Source: Cupriavidus pinatubonensis (lineage in GTDB: Bacteria; Pseudomonadota; Gammaproteobacteria; Burkholderiales; Burkholderiaceae). From it: a stretch of DNA of 64,000 nucleotides. Within the stretch, counting starts at the first letter, position 1, and each line of letters starts with the position of its first letter. The DNA lies in the NCBI RefSeq assembly GCF_019602855.1, contig NZ_CP080769.1, positions 496,001 through 560,000 of the forward strand. Reading direction: 5' to 3'. Shown here piece by piece: positions 27,721 through 35,780 of the stretch. The position numbers and the translations under genes are program-made. Below the pieces are notes generated by a model. The model searched no databases, was not told where the DNA came from, and was given only the letters and a program-made list of their open reading frames with translations.

Positions 27721-27921
27721 TTTCGCCACCTTGTGGCCGAAACTGCTCAGCGTGCGCGCCATGAAAGCAACTGCACCAGTTGCTTGCGGGTCACCTTCCG
27801 GTGAAACACTTCCTTGCCGTTCTTATCTTGGCCATGCGACCAGGCGTGTCTGTCTCGATCAGGCTACCTCACCGTAGCGTACGCGCTTCGCGGAGGCGGG
27901 GGCGACCGAACCAGGCCAACG

Positions 27922-28365
27922 CCGGCCTTGACGACAAGTACAACCTCGAGACAGGCGGTGTCTACCTGAGCGGCATCCAAGCGCTGGCCCGCCTGCCTAC
28001 TGCAGGAGGCGCGCGACCGTGCCGCCGGCCTCAATACGGCTTTTCTACGGCTACCGCGGCTCGTCGCTTGGCGCCGTCGACTACGCTCTATGGAAGACCA
28101 AACAGCACTTGGCTGCCAGCCTTGGCTGCCAGCGACGTGGTGTTCCAACCCGGCGTCAACGAAGATCTGGCCGCCACCGCGGTGTGGGGTTCGCAGCAGG
28201 TCAACCTGTTCCCCAACGCCTCGCGCGACAGCGTTTTCTCGATGTAGTACGGCAAGGGTCCCAGTGTGGACGGGCCCATCGACGTGCTCGAGCGTGCCAA
28301 CTCCGCAGGGGCGTCGCGCCATGGCGGCGTGCCGCTGGTCGGCGACGACCATGCCCCAAGTCTTC
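27922..28365 (+). pseudogene. Indolepyruvate:ferredoxin oxidoreductase, decayed N-terminal fragment
   Basis: Three frames in turn give LDDKYNLETGGVYLSGIQAL, GYRGSSLGAVDYALWKTKQH, ASDVVFQPGVNEDLAATAVW with GSQQVNLFPNAS, then VFSM-stop-YGKGPSVDGPIDVL and ANSAGASRHGG. Aligned to the intact protein encoded at 53099-56629 (LVSGYRGSPLGGLDQELW, FEPGLNEDLGATMLWGAQQ, VFSMWYGKGPGVDRTGDVF), it is the thiamine-diphosphate half of the same enzyme class, with at least two frameshifts and a TAG in place of the Trp codon. Only about 150 of roughly 1180 codons remain. The following 240 bp up to ilvE show no gene. Confidence 0.8.
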
Positions 28366-28600
28366 CACCCAGCGTCGGACGGCGTTGCTGGCCCAATATC
28401 GCAGTGGCGCGCAGAGGGCTGCAGCCTGGCTCCGCCCGCAGCAGATTAGGATCAAGGGCGACCGGCTTGGCGGTGGTGGGGCGCGTGACAAAGCGCGCCG
28501 CTTTTTGGCGAGTAGGTCTCCACCTTTGTAACGCACCCGCTCCGGTAACACTACCGCGGCGGCCAGGGCCATATGGCCCAACATCCTCGGAACACTGGAA

Positions 28601-29695
28601 ATGAGCAAGGAAAGTCAATTGCAGTTCGTTGTAGAGCCTCACCCTGGCCCCACCCGCACCGATGAGATCGCTGCCAAGTTGGCAAATCCGACTTTCGGAC
28701 GCGTTTTCACCGATCACATGGTCACGATCCGTTGGACCAGCGGTCGCGGCTGGCATGACGCCAAGGTCGAAGCGCGCCGTCCTTTCCAAATCGATCCCGC
28801 CTGCGCAGTACTGCACTACGCGCAGGAAATCTTTGAGGGCATGAAGGCATACCGTGGCGAGGACGGAAAGATCTTGCTGTTCCGACCACAGGAGAACGCA
28901 AGGCGTTTTCGCGCCTCTGCTGCCCGCATGTCGATGGCCGACCTGCCCGAGGCCACATTCCTGCAAGCCGTGGAAGCGCTCGTCGATATCGACCGCGCCT
29001 GGATTCCAGGTAGCGAGGGTAGCCTCTACCTGCGCCCATTCATGTTCGCCTCGGAGTGTTTTCTCGGCGTGCGCGCGTCGGCCGAGTTTGTTTTTTGCGT
29101 GATCGCATGCCCGGTCGGCCCGTATTTCAAGGCCGGCAAGTCGGCGGTGACCGTATGGGTTTCGGATCAATACACCCGCGCGGCCCCTGGCGGCACCGGC
29201 GCGGCCAAGTGCGGCGGCAACTACGCGGCCAGCCTGATCGCGCAGACCGAGGCCGCGGTCAAGGGCTGCGACCAGGTGGTGTTCCTTGACGCTGCGGAGC
29301 ACCGCTGGATCGAGGAGCTCGGGGGCATGAATGTGTTTTTCGTGATGGATGACGGCTCCCTGCGCACGCCCCCATTGAAAGGGACCATCCTGCCGGGCAT
29401 TACCCGCGCATCGATCGTCGAGCTGGCCGGGCACGAGGGTATTCCGGTCAACGAGACACCATACGACTTCGAGTCGTGGCGCACGGATGCAGCCAGTGGC
29501 CGTGTTAGGGAAACCTTCGCCTGCGGCACGGCCGCGGTCGTCACCGCCATCGGGCAGGTCCGTCACGCTGGTGGGGAGTTCACGATCGGCAATGGTGGAG
29601 AAGGCGAAGTCACGCAGCGCCTCCGTTCGTTGCTGACCGGCATCCAGCGCGGCAAGATCGCCGACCCGTTCGGATGGGTGCATCACGTCGATTGA
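28601..29695 (+). CDS. ilvE: Branched-chain amino acid aminotransferase
   Basis: A 364-residue fold-type IV PLP enzyme, the last step of Leu, Ile and Val synthesis and the first step of their breakdown (2-oxoglutarate as partner). Catalytic Lys203 lies in GAAKCGGNYAASLIAQTEA; other signatures are HYAQEIFEGMKAYR, SLYLRPF and GTAAVVTAIGQV. Length and the long N-terminal part match the type II (eukaryote-like) BCAT group. Intact. It stands near remnants of leuC and leuD, but a transcriptional link is not visible; a hairpin terminator follows. In a catabolic setting it could serve with the ketoacid oxidoreductase genes further on. Confidence 0.93.
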   Translation: MSKESQLQFVVEPHPGPTRTDEIAAKLANPTFGRVFTDHMVTIRWTSGRGWHDAKVEARRPFQIDPACAVLHYAQEIFEGMKAYRGEDGKILLFRPQENARRFRASAARMSMADLPEATFLQAVEALVDIDRAWIPGSEGSLYLRPFMFASECFLGVRASAEFVFCVIACPVGPYFKAGKSAVTVWVSDQYTRAAPGGTGAAKCGGNYAASLIAQTEAAVKGCDQVVFLDAAEHRWIEELGGMNVFFVMDDGSLRTPPLKGTILPGITRASIVELAGHEGIPVNETPYDFESWRTDAASGRVRETFACGTAAVVTAIGQVRHAGGEFTIGNGGEGEVTQRLRSLLTGIQRGKIADPFGWVHHVD

Positions 29696-29715
29696 GACTG
29701 GCGTGTTTGACATCA

Positions 29716-29751
29716 GCGGCGCGCAAGAAATCGGAAGGCAGTGCGCGCCGC
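29716..29751 (+). terminator. Terminator hairpin behind ilvE
   Basis: Inverted repeat GCGGCGCGCA (29716-29725) and TGCGCGCCGC (29742-29751), followed by a T-rich stretch (GTTGATTTGTTTG). It lies 20 bases behind the ilvE stop codon. Confidence 0.55.
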
Positions 29752-29866
29752 GTTGATTTGTTTGTACATCTGTCCCCGCCCACCCGGGCGGTGCCACGAC
29801 GATGGGGGCATTTTTCTGCCGGAGCCATGCGCAGGGGGCATCGAGCGCTGTGGCTGGAGGCGTGAA

Positions 29867-31488
29867 GGAGAGCGTGCAAATGTTGGGGAGGCCGATTTCG
29901 TTAGGCACCCCAATTTTCCGCGAGCATGTCGCGGCTTTTTCGGTGCGGCGCCTGGTGCCAGTTCGGTGATGCTGGCCCGATGGATTGGCTGTGACGCGAG
30001 GCCGCGAGCTCGAGCGCCGAGATGCGATCGGGTGAGAGTTCCCCGTTCAAAGCCGCGACCCTGACCTGCACCAGGCAGTGCGCTCCTTGGTCCGTCCAGC
30101 GCATCTGTCGTTTCTTTGCCATGCGATGGCTCACGACTTGGTTCACCGCGGACTCCGCGATGCTACTGCTGATGGGCAGGCCCTTGCGATGGCGGGCGCC
30201 GTAGTTGACCAACGTAGGTGAGTTGTTCCTCAGGTAGTACCAGATATTACGCAAGTGCTCGCTCAGCGTGCTGTACTCATACCCTGTCCGCGTCAGCAGC
30301 CGAGCGTCCAGTGCCTTGATGCGCTCCATGGCTTTGCGGCCCTTGCCATGCCAGACCAGAAACTTGGCGTGAGTGATTTCAGTCTCTGCCGACTCTCGTT
30401 CCTCTCGCTCCAGTGCGTCCATCATCTTGCTGCCGTACAGGGAACGCTGCGCTGCGTTGAACTGCATGGCGATATGGAACCAATCGAGAATCCGGCCGCG
30501 AGCGAGTCGACTACCCTGTACGGTCTTCTCGAACTCACCGGCGTCATCGCTGATCACGGTCACCCGTTCATTGGCCGCCACACCGTTTCGACTGAGGAAA
30601 TGATCAAGTCGCGCTGCAGCCGAGGGGACTTCCCGATGCACGTAGGCATAGAACTTTGGCGGACTGTCAGTGAACGTCGCTCGCCCGGCGATGAGGTTGA
30701 CATGACGGCCAAGACCTCTTTGTGAGTCGCAATGTCGCAGCCACGCCGAGTCGACGCTCATGGCCGCGACGTGCCGTGATTCGCGGATCCGAACGTCTGC
30801 TACCGAATGGGGCAACTTGGCGATGTCACGCTCGATGTCGTCGTCGAGTTGCTTTCCAATCGTTCGAATCCGATTCCGCGCGCCGCTGAATGAAATGCCC
30901 TTCTCCAGCGGCAGTACTTCCTTAAGCATAGCGGTGGCCTGCCGGTATGCCATCTGGCTTGCCCACTTCGCCTGGAGGTATTTCAGCTCTGGCGTGGTAC
31001 GACTAGTCAGCGCTTTAGACAAGGGATGAACCACATGCCGCGGCGTCCGGACAGTTTGTTGGCAAGCACAGGACCACAGCCGCGGGCTTTTTAAGGTCAC
31101 CTTGCCATACACTGTGCGCACAACCGTCGAACGATGGTCCTTGTGGCTCAACGCCTCGCCGCAGCACTGACAATGGGTCTGGCCGGAGAGCCATCGATCC
31201 ACTTGCGTCGACACCAGCTGGGCCTGTGCCTCGGCCAATAGCGCCCGGCCCTCAGCGAGAGTCAGGCCCAGGTCGGCAAGGCTACAGTCAGGGCGCTCAA
31301 TCACGGCCAAGACTCGCTCAACGTCTTGGCCGGTGTCGCTGCCCTCCTTGGCCAACCTGGCTTCGATGATCATGCGCATGGTTCGCTCCCACCCTTGCGA
31401 TACCGTCAGCGTAGTCCACCCGAAGCCGGCGCCAAGCAGATTCCGAATAGGCCGTTCCTGAAGGCTCCCCATGTTTTGCACGCTCTCC
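29867..31488 (-). mobile_element. ISKra4-family insertion sequence
   Basis: About 1.6 kb with terminal inverted repeats: GGAGAGCGTGCAAA at 29867-29880 and its reverse TTTGCACGCTCTCC at 31475-31488, with further partial symmetry inward (TGGGGAG). It holds one transposase gene. The right end coincides with the point where lipocalin homology begins, so the element truncated that gene. No clear target duplication is seen, which suggests a deletion on one side. Confidence 0.75.
29901..31379 (-). CDS. ISKra4-family transposase
   Basis: A 492-residue transposase with N-terminal helices (IIEARLAKEGSDTGQDVER), a zinc-finger pair CQCCGEALSHKD...CAC, and a DDE-type core with VISDDAGEFEKTVQG, ILDWFHIAMQF and a late Glu in SIAESAVNQVVSHRMAKKRQMRW. 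These are typical of ISKra4 elements, which are close to the large Tn3-unrelated ISL3-like group. The ATG at 31379 has GGGAGCGAACC upstream; the frame itself extends to 31481. Appears intact. Confidence 0.85.
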   Translation of the reverse strand: MRMIIEARLAKEGSDTGQDVERVLAVIERPDCSLADLGLTLAEGRALLAEAQAQLVSTQVDRWLSGQTHCQCCGEALSHKDHRSTVVRTVYGKVTLKSPRLWSCACQQTVRTPRHVVHPLSKALTSRTTPELKYLQAKWASQMAYRQATAMLKEVLPLEKGISFSGARNRIRTIGKQLDDDIERDIAKLPHSVADVRIRESRHVAAMSVDSAWLRHCDSQRGLGRHVNLIAGRATFTDSPPKFYAYVHREVPSAAARLDHFLSRNGVAANERVTVISDDAGEFEKTVQGSRLARGRILDWFHIAMQFNAAQRSLYGSKMMDALEREERESAETEITHAKFLVWHGKGRKAMERIKALDARLLTRTGYEYSTLSEHLRNIWYYLRNNSPTLVNYGARHRKGLPISSSIAESAVNQVVSHRMAKKRQMRWTDQGAHCLVQVRVAALNGELSPDRISALELAASRHSQSIGPASPNWHQAPHRKSRDMLAENWGA

Positions 31489-31920
31489 TACGAGGGCCGC
31501 TGGTATGAACTGGCACGGCTGGACCATGCTTTCGAGCGCGGCATGACCGATGTATCGGCCACTTATACCGCGCTGACTGACGGCAGCGTGCGCGTGGTCA
31601 ATCGCGGCTATGCACTCACCACAGGCCAGTGGCGCGAAGCCATTGGCAAGGCATCGTTCACCGGCGCGCCCACCACCGGCTCGCTCAAAGTGTCCTTCTT
31701 CGGGCCGTTTTACGGCGGCTACCACGTGGCCGCGCTGGATCCGGACTACCGCTGGGCGCTCGTGCTGGGGCCAGACACCAGTTACTGCTGGATTCTGGCG
31801 CGCGACAAGCAGCTACCTGTCGCGCAGCGCGATGCCATCGTGGCGCGGGCGCGGGCGCTGGGTGTCGATACCTCGGCGCTGGTCTGGGTGACGCACGAGC
31901 GCCGGGACCCGGCACTCTGA
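31489..31920 (+). pseudogene. Bacterial lipocalin (Blc-like), 5'-truncated by an IS
   Basis: About 143 codons of an outer-membrane lipocalin: YEGRWYELARLDHAFERGM is the lipocalin G-x-W motif, followed by DVSATYTALTDGSVRVVNRG and FGPFYGGYHVAALDPDYRWALV. The protein usually begins with a lipoprotein signal peptide and about 20 more residues before G-x-W. Here an ATG within the IS end (31471) could give a cytosolic product lacking export. The fold core is complete but correct localisation is lost. In-frame TGA at 31918. Confidence 0.8.
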
Positions 31921-31933
31921 GCGGAGGCTGGCC

Positions 31934-32050
31934 ATGGCCGACACCGTCGTCTGCTCCAAGCGCGGCTTGCGCGTGCCCGACCATGCACCGCTGGTGCTCA
32001 CCCCGCACGACCCGGTGCCGTCCTTGCACGTGCTGGAGCCCAGTCGCTGA
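31934..32050 (+). CDS. Hypothetical 38-residue protein
   Basis: An ATG behind GGAGG (spacing 6) opens a 38-codon frame reading MADTVVCSKRGLRVPDHAPL and ending VPSLHVLEPSR, 13 bases after the lipocalin gene. The good ribosome site and close spacing favour translation. No family is recognised and the sequence lacks signal or membrane segments. It could be a remnant of a longer gene. Confidence 0.35.
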   Translation: MADTVVCSKRGLRVPDHAPLVLTPHDPVPSLHVLEPSR

Positions 32051-32170
32051 TTTATGACCGTCCTTCAAACAGGCAGATGCAGTGTTCGATTGATAGACAG
32101 GAGGCAACAGATGAGGGAATGAACATCACTTCCACAGTGTTTTGTTTCTTGGAAATCAAGGAGAGGCACC

Positions 32171-33097
32171 ATGTCAATTTGGATGAAGAAGTTGCTGACT
32201 GTCCTGACTGTTGCGTTCATTGCCGGCTGCGGTGGCGGCGACGATCCACCCGGAAACGTTATTCAAGTAGCGCAGAGTGACAGCAGATTCAGCATTCTGG
32301 CGGAAGCCATTCAGACCGCAGGGTTGACCGATACCTTGGCTGCACCGGGGCCGTACACCGTTTTTGCGCCAACGAATACCGCATTTTCAGCGCTGCTGGG
32401 CGAGCTTGGCGTCAGCAAAGACCAGTTGTTTTCCAACAAGGCGCTGTTGACCGCGGTCCTCAAATATCACGTGGTTGCTGGCCAGGTAAACAGCAGTTCA
32501 GTGCCGCTGGGCAAAGCCATTAATCCAGTCGGCGGGGGCTATTTCAAGATTGACAAGACAGGTTCAGACCTCATCATCACGGATGGGCGCAATCGCAAAA
32601 GCAAAATCGTTCAGGCGGATATTGCGGCATCCAATGGCGTCATCCATGCCATTGACGAGGTGCTATTGCCAGCCGATAAAACTGTTGTGCAAACCGCAAT
32701 CGCCAATCCGGATTTCAGCATTCTGGTGGAGGCTGTGACCGCCGCAGGCTTGGCCGACACACTGAGCGCGCCCGGGCCCTTCACGGTTTTTGCACCGACC
32801 AACGCGGCCTTTGCGTCGCTGCTGACTGAGCTGGGCCTCACCAAGGCGCAATTGCTGGCCAACACGGCGTTGCTGACCAAGGTACTGACCTACCACGTGG
32901 TCCCAGGCCTCGTGTTGAAAGCCGACGTGCCGGTAAATACGCCAATCAAGACGGTCGAGGGTGAAACCTTCACGGTCAGCCCGGCTCTCGCCATCACCGA
33001 CCAGCGAGGGCGTCAGGCGAACATTGTGGCAACCGACATGCTGGCATCCAACGGTGTCATTCATGTGCTGGACAAGGTGATTCTTCCTGCGCCTTGA
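32171..33097 (+). CDS. Fasciclin (FAS1) double-domain lipoprotein
   Basis: A 308-residue protein: lipoprotein signal peptide (MKKLLTVLTVAFIAGC), then two FAS1 domains (about residues 35-165 and 170-308), each with the FAS1 core pattern GPYTVFAPTNTAFSALL / GPFTVFAPTNAAFASLL and the H2-like box YHVVAGQV / YHVVPGLV, and each ending with ASNGVIH-x-(I/L)D. FAS1 domains mediate adhesion or protein contacts at the cell surface. The open frame starts at 32171; MKKLLTV five codons in is an equally good start. AGGAGAGGCACC precedes the ATG. Neighbours are lipocalin and epimerase genes, a stress/envelope-type cluster. Confidence 0.92.
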   Translation: MSIWMKKLLTVLTVAFIAGCGGGDDPPGNVIQVAQSDSRFSILAEAIQTAGLTDTLAAPGPYTVFAPTNTAFSALLGELGVSKDQLFSNKALLTAVLKYHVVAGQVNSSSVPLGKAINPVGGGYFKIDKTGSDLIITDGRNRKSKIVQADIAASNGVIHAIDEVLLPADKTVVQTAIANPDFSILVEAVTAAGLADTLSAPGPFTVFAPTNAAFASLLTELGLTKAQLLANTALLTKVLTYHVVPGLVLKADVPVNTPIKTVEGETFTVSPALAITDQRGRQANIVATDMLASNGVIHVLDKVILPAP

Positions 33098-33105
33098 GCG
33101 GGTGC

Positions 33106-33141
33106 GCGGTGCACGTGGCGCGACCACGCGGCGTGCACCGC
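33106..33141 (+). terminator. GC-rich hairpin behind the fasciclin gene
   Basis: A 10-bp perfect stem GCGGTGCACG (33106-33115) and CGTGCACCGC (33132-33141) right behind the stop. No T-run follows, so it may be a terminator, an mRNA-end stabiliser or only a dyad. Confidence 0.4.
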
Positions 33142-33186
33142 TGCCCGGGGCCGGTAACCCCCGCAACATTTGAAAGGAAGAACTCC

Positions 33187-33799
33187 ATGCGCATTCTGCT
33201 CACCGGCGGCACCGGCCTGATCGGCCAAGCCCTTTGCCAGCACTGACAGCGCCAAGGCCACGCGCTCTGGGTCTGGAGCCGCGACCCGCAGAAGGCACAG
33301 CGCCTGTGCAGCGGCGCGCAGAGCATCGCACCGTTGCAAGCGCTGGACGGCAGCGCGCCGCTGGACGCCGTGGTCAACCTAGCGGGCGCGCCGATTGCCG
33401 ATCGCCCGTGGACCCAGGCCCAGCGCGATGTGCTGTGGCGCAGCCGCATCGACCTGACGCGCACCTTGGTCGACTGGATGGGCCAACAAGCCACACCACC
33501 GCGCGTCCACGTGTCAGGTTCGGCCGTCGGCTGGTATGGCGACGGTGGCGACCAATGGCTGGCCGAAGACAGCGTGCCGGGAAACGCCGACTTCGGCAGC
33601 CGCCTGTGCGTTGCCTGGGAACAAGAAGCTGAGCGAGCGCGCCAGTGGGGCGTGCGTGGGGCGCTGCTGCGCACCGCGCCGGTGCTAGTGGCACGGGGCG
33701 GCATGCTGACGCGGCTGCTGCCGCTTTTTCGACTGGGCTTCGGCGGCCGGCCGGGCAACGGCCAGCAGTGGATGCCCTGGATCCATCTCGACGACAAGG
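33187..33799 (+). pseudogene. TIGR01777-type NAD-dependent epimerase (YfcH-like), broken
   Basis: Starts MRILLTGGTGLIGQALCQH, the Rossmann nucleotide loop of the extended SDR family, but the 20th codon is TGA (a Trp or similar in relatives). The frame then continues with VVNLAGAPIADRPWT, SRIDLTRTLVDW, VSGSAVGWYG and MPWIHLDD, all typical of this family. The sequence is cut after WIHLDD at about 33799, where the end of the aromatic operon begins. The premature stop and loss of the last third (about 100 residues) make it non-functional. Confidence 0.85.
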
Positions 33800-33878
33800 G
33801 GCAAGGGTCCTCGACGCAAATTCGCCGTCGTCACACAAATTGCGGAAGACCCGCTTTTATTACACTTCACGGCTGTCG

Positions 33879-34835
33879 CTAGCGTGCGGAAGCGCCCGGC
33901 GCTTCCGTATTGCGGATGAAGTCGGAGGGCACGTCAGGACCCCACTGGTACAGCGAGTCCTCGGGCGCGAAGTCGCCGGCGAGCCACGGCTGGCCGGGGG
34001 CGACGAAGTCGATGTCGGCCGAATACTCGTTGAACGAGCCCCACGGGTCTTGCACGTAGTGGAAGTAGTTCGAGCCAAGTACGTGGCGTCCCGTGCCCCA
34101 GCCGTGCGTATAGCCTGCCGCGGCCATCTGGGCAGCGCCCTGGCCGACCATGTCGACGTCGCGCACATCCCAGGCGGCGTGGTGCCAGCCGCGTGCGCTG
34201 CTCTTGGCGAAGGCCACCAGGTGGTGGTCGCTGCCGTGCGGCGCGTGGGTAAAGGCGATGATGTCGAGTGACTTGTCGGACAGGCACAGGCCAATGGCGC
34301 GCCGGTAGAAGTCGATCGCGCGCAGCACGTCCGGCGTGAACAGCAGCACGTGCGACAGGCGGTCCGGATGCACGGTCGCTACCTGCGAGCGCGTCACCGC
34401 GCCGCGTGCGTCGGCGCCGGCACCCACCGTCACGTGCGGCGCCTTCGCGCTGGGGCTGGTCTTAGGCCCGACCTTCACCTGCAACAGGTTTCCGTCGAGG
34501 TCGTGAAACCAGATGCCACTGTCGACCGCGCCTTCCGGTGCGTGGGCAGGGGCGGCGCCGGCTGCCTCGATTTGCCGCGCCAGCGTCTCGAAGTCGCGCT
34601 CGTAGCCATTGAAACTGAGGTAGGCAAGCGACTTGGCCGCCGCAGGCAGGATGCGCGCCCAGCGATGCCCGTCAGCGGCGCGCAACTCCAGTTCGTCGTC
34701 GTTGCGGACCTCGCGCACGTCGAGGCCGAACGCACGATAGAAACGGGCGGCATCGGCAAGCGACGGGACGTTGAGTGCGAAGTGGTCGATGGAATGTACG
34801 GCCGCGTTCGGGCCTGCCAACTTGGCATCGGGCAT
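33879..34835 (-). CDS. Extradiol ring-cleavage dioxygenase (VOC family)
   Basis: A 318-residue two-domain vicinal-oxygen-chelate protein like catechol/2,3-dihydroxybiphenyl dioxygenases, Fe(II) enzymes that open catechol rings next to the hydroxyl pair. The N-terminal domain begins SIDHFALNVPSLADAARFY. In the C-terminal catalytic domain the likely metal ligands are His in RLSHVLLFTPD, His in GSDHHLVAFAKS and Glu in GSFNEYSADIDF; His in GWHHAAWDV and Tyr near it fit the active site. The ATG at 34835 follows GGAGACAGCC. Last gene of a seven-gene operon; 61 bases behind the FAH-type hydrolase. Exact catecholic substrate unknown. Confidence 0.85.
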   Translation of the reverse strand: MPDAKLAGPNAAVHSIDHFALNVPSLADAARFYRAFGLDVREVRNDDELELRAADGHRWARILPAAAKSLAYLSFNGYERDFETLARQIEAAGAAPAHAPEGAVDSGIWFHDLDGNLLQVKVGPKTSPSAKAPHVTVGAGADARGAVTRSQVATVHPDRLSHVLLFTPDVLRAIDFYRRAIGLCLSDKSLDIIAFTHAPHGSDHHLVAFAKSSARGWHHAAWDVRDVDMVGQGAAQMAAAGYTHGWGTGRHVLGSNYFHYVQDPWGSFNEYSADIDFVAPGQPWLAGDFAPEDSLYQWGPDVPSDFIRNTEAPGASAR

Positions 34836-34896
34836 GGCTGTCTCCGGGTTGCCGCCGGTTGGGGAGTTTGCCCCGCCGGCGGTCAATTCTTGGGGG

Positions 34897-35742
34897 TTAC
34901 ATTGCTTCGTCGACGATGGGATTCGACAGCGTGCCGATCTTCTCGACGATCACTTCGCACACGTCGCCCTGCTTCATCAGCAGCTTCGGCTCGCGCGCCC
35001 AGCCGATGCCGGCCGGCGTGCCCGACACGATCACGTCGCCTGCTTCGAGCGTGATGGCTTGCGAGATGATCGCGATCAGGGTTTCGACGTCGAAGATCAT
35101 GTCGTCGGTGCTGGCCGACTGCACCACCTGGCCATTCAACTTGGTCTGCAGCAGCAGGCCGCGCGCGCCGGGCGGCAGTTCGTCCGCGGTGACCAGGTCG
35201 GGGCCGAACGCGCCGGAGCCGTCAAAGTTCTTGCCGACCGTCCACTGCGGTGCCTTGAACTGGTACTCGCGCACGGAGCCATCGTTGAACAGCGAGTAGC
35301 CCGCCACGTGCGACAGCGCGTCTTCCTTGCGGATATGACGGCCACCCTTGCCGAGCACCACTGCCACTTCGCCTTCGAAATCGAGCCCCGCGCAGTCGTC
35401 CACGGCCGGGCGCACCAGCGGCTGGCCGTGCGCGACCAGGCTGGTGTGCACGCGGAAGAACAGTGTCGGATAGTCGGGCTGATCGTACGGGCTTTCCTTG
35501 GTGTGGTCGGCGTAGTTCAGGCCCACGCAGATGATCTTCGGCGGACGTGACAATGGCGGCAGGTATGTGATACCTGCGGCGCTGACCGTTTCCCCGCTAG
35601 CCTCGTCGCGGCCGTATGCGTCCAAAATGACGCCGCGCGACAGCAGGTCTTCCAGCGTGGTCTGCCCGAGGACACGAATGACTTCGCCATCGCGAATGCC
35701 GAGGTACTTCTTGCCATCTTTGAAAAACGAAACATAACGCAC
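34897..35742 (-). CDS. Fumarylacetoacetate hydrolase-family protein
   Basis: A 281-residue FAH-fold enzyme acting on C-C or keto-enol bonds of ring-cleavage products (hydrolase, decarboxylase/isomerase or hydratase). Residues PPKIICVGLNYADHTKE, GLDFEGEVAVVLGKGGRHI with the metal-binding Glu pair, and YSLFNDGSVREYQ with the Asp are family signatures, as is DVIVSGTPAGIGW. The GTG at 35742 (VRYVSFFKDGKKYLGI) has GGGAGATC upstream; the open frame is longer but without a site. Between the alpha/beta hydrolase and the extradiol dioxygenase, as expected for a meta-cleavage lower pathway. Confidence 0.88.
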   Translation of the reverse strand: MRYVSFFKDGKKYLGIRDGEVIRVLGQTTLEDLLSRGVILDAYGRDEASGETVSAAGITYLPPLSRPPKIICVGLNYADHTKESPYDQPDYPTLFFRVHTSLVAHGQPLVRPAVDDCAGLDFEGEVAVVLGKGGRHIRKEDALSHVAGYSLFNDGSVREYQFKAPQWTVGKNFDGSGAFGPDLVTADELPPGARGLLLQTKLNGQVVQSASTDDMIFDVETLIAIISQAITLEAGDVIVSGTPAGIGWAREPKLLMKQGDVCEVIVEKIGTLSNPIVDEAM

Positions 35743-35780
35743 TGCGATCTCCCGATTGATACTGGGGTATGCCTGCACCG

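Noticed and set aside
27735..27840. Minus-strand stretch GKEVFHRKVTRKQL, reminiscent of an IS110-type transposase N-terminus
   Set aside because: Only about 30 residues, with a frame break; too short to name a family.
28088..29908. 606-codon open frame on the minus strand
   Set aside because: It lies antisense to ilvE, whose protein has clear PLP motifs; its sequence is Arg/Gly/Ala-rich and without family features, as expected for a GC-rich shadow frame.
33334..33882. 182-codon frame taken as a complete gene
   Set aside because: It is the internal part of the epimerase pseudogene after its TGA codon and runs past the homology end; not an independent gene.
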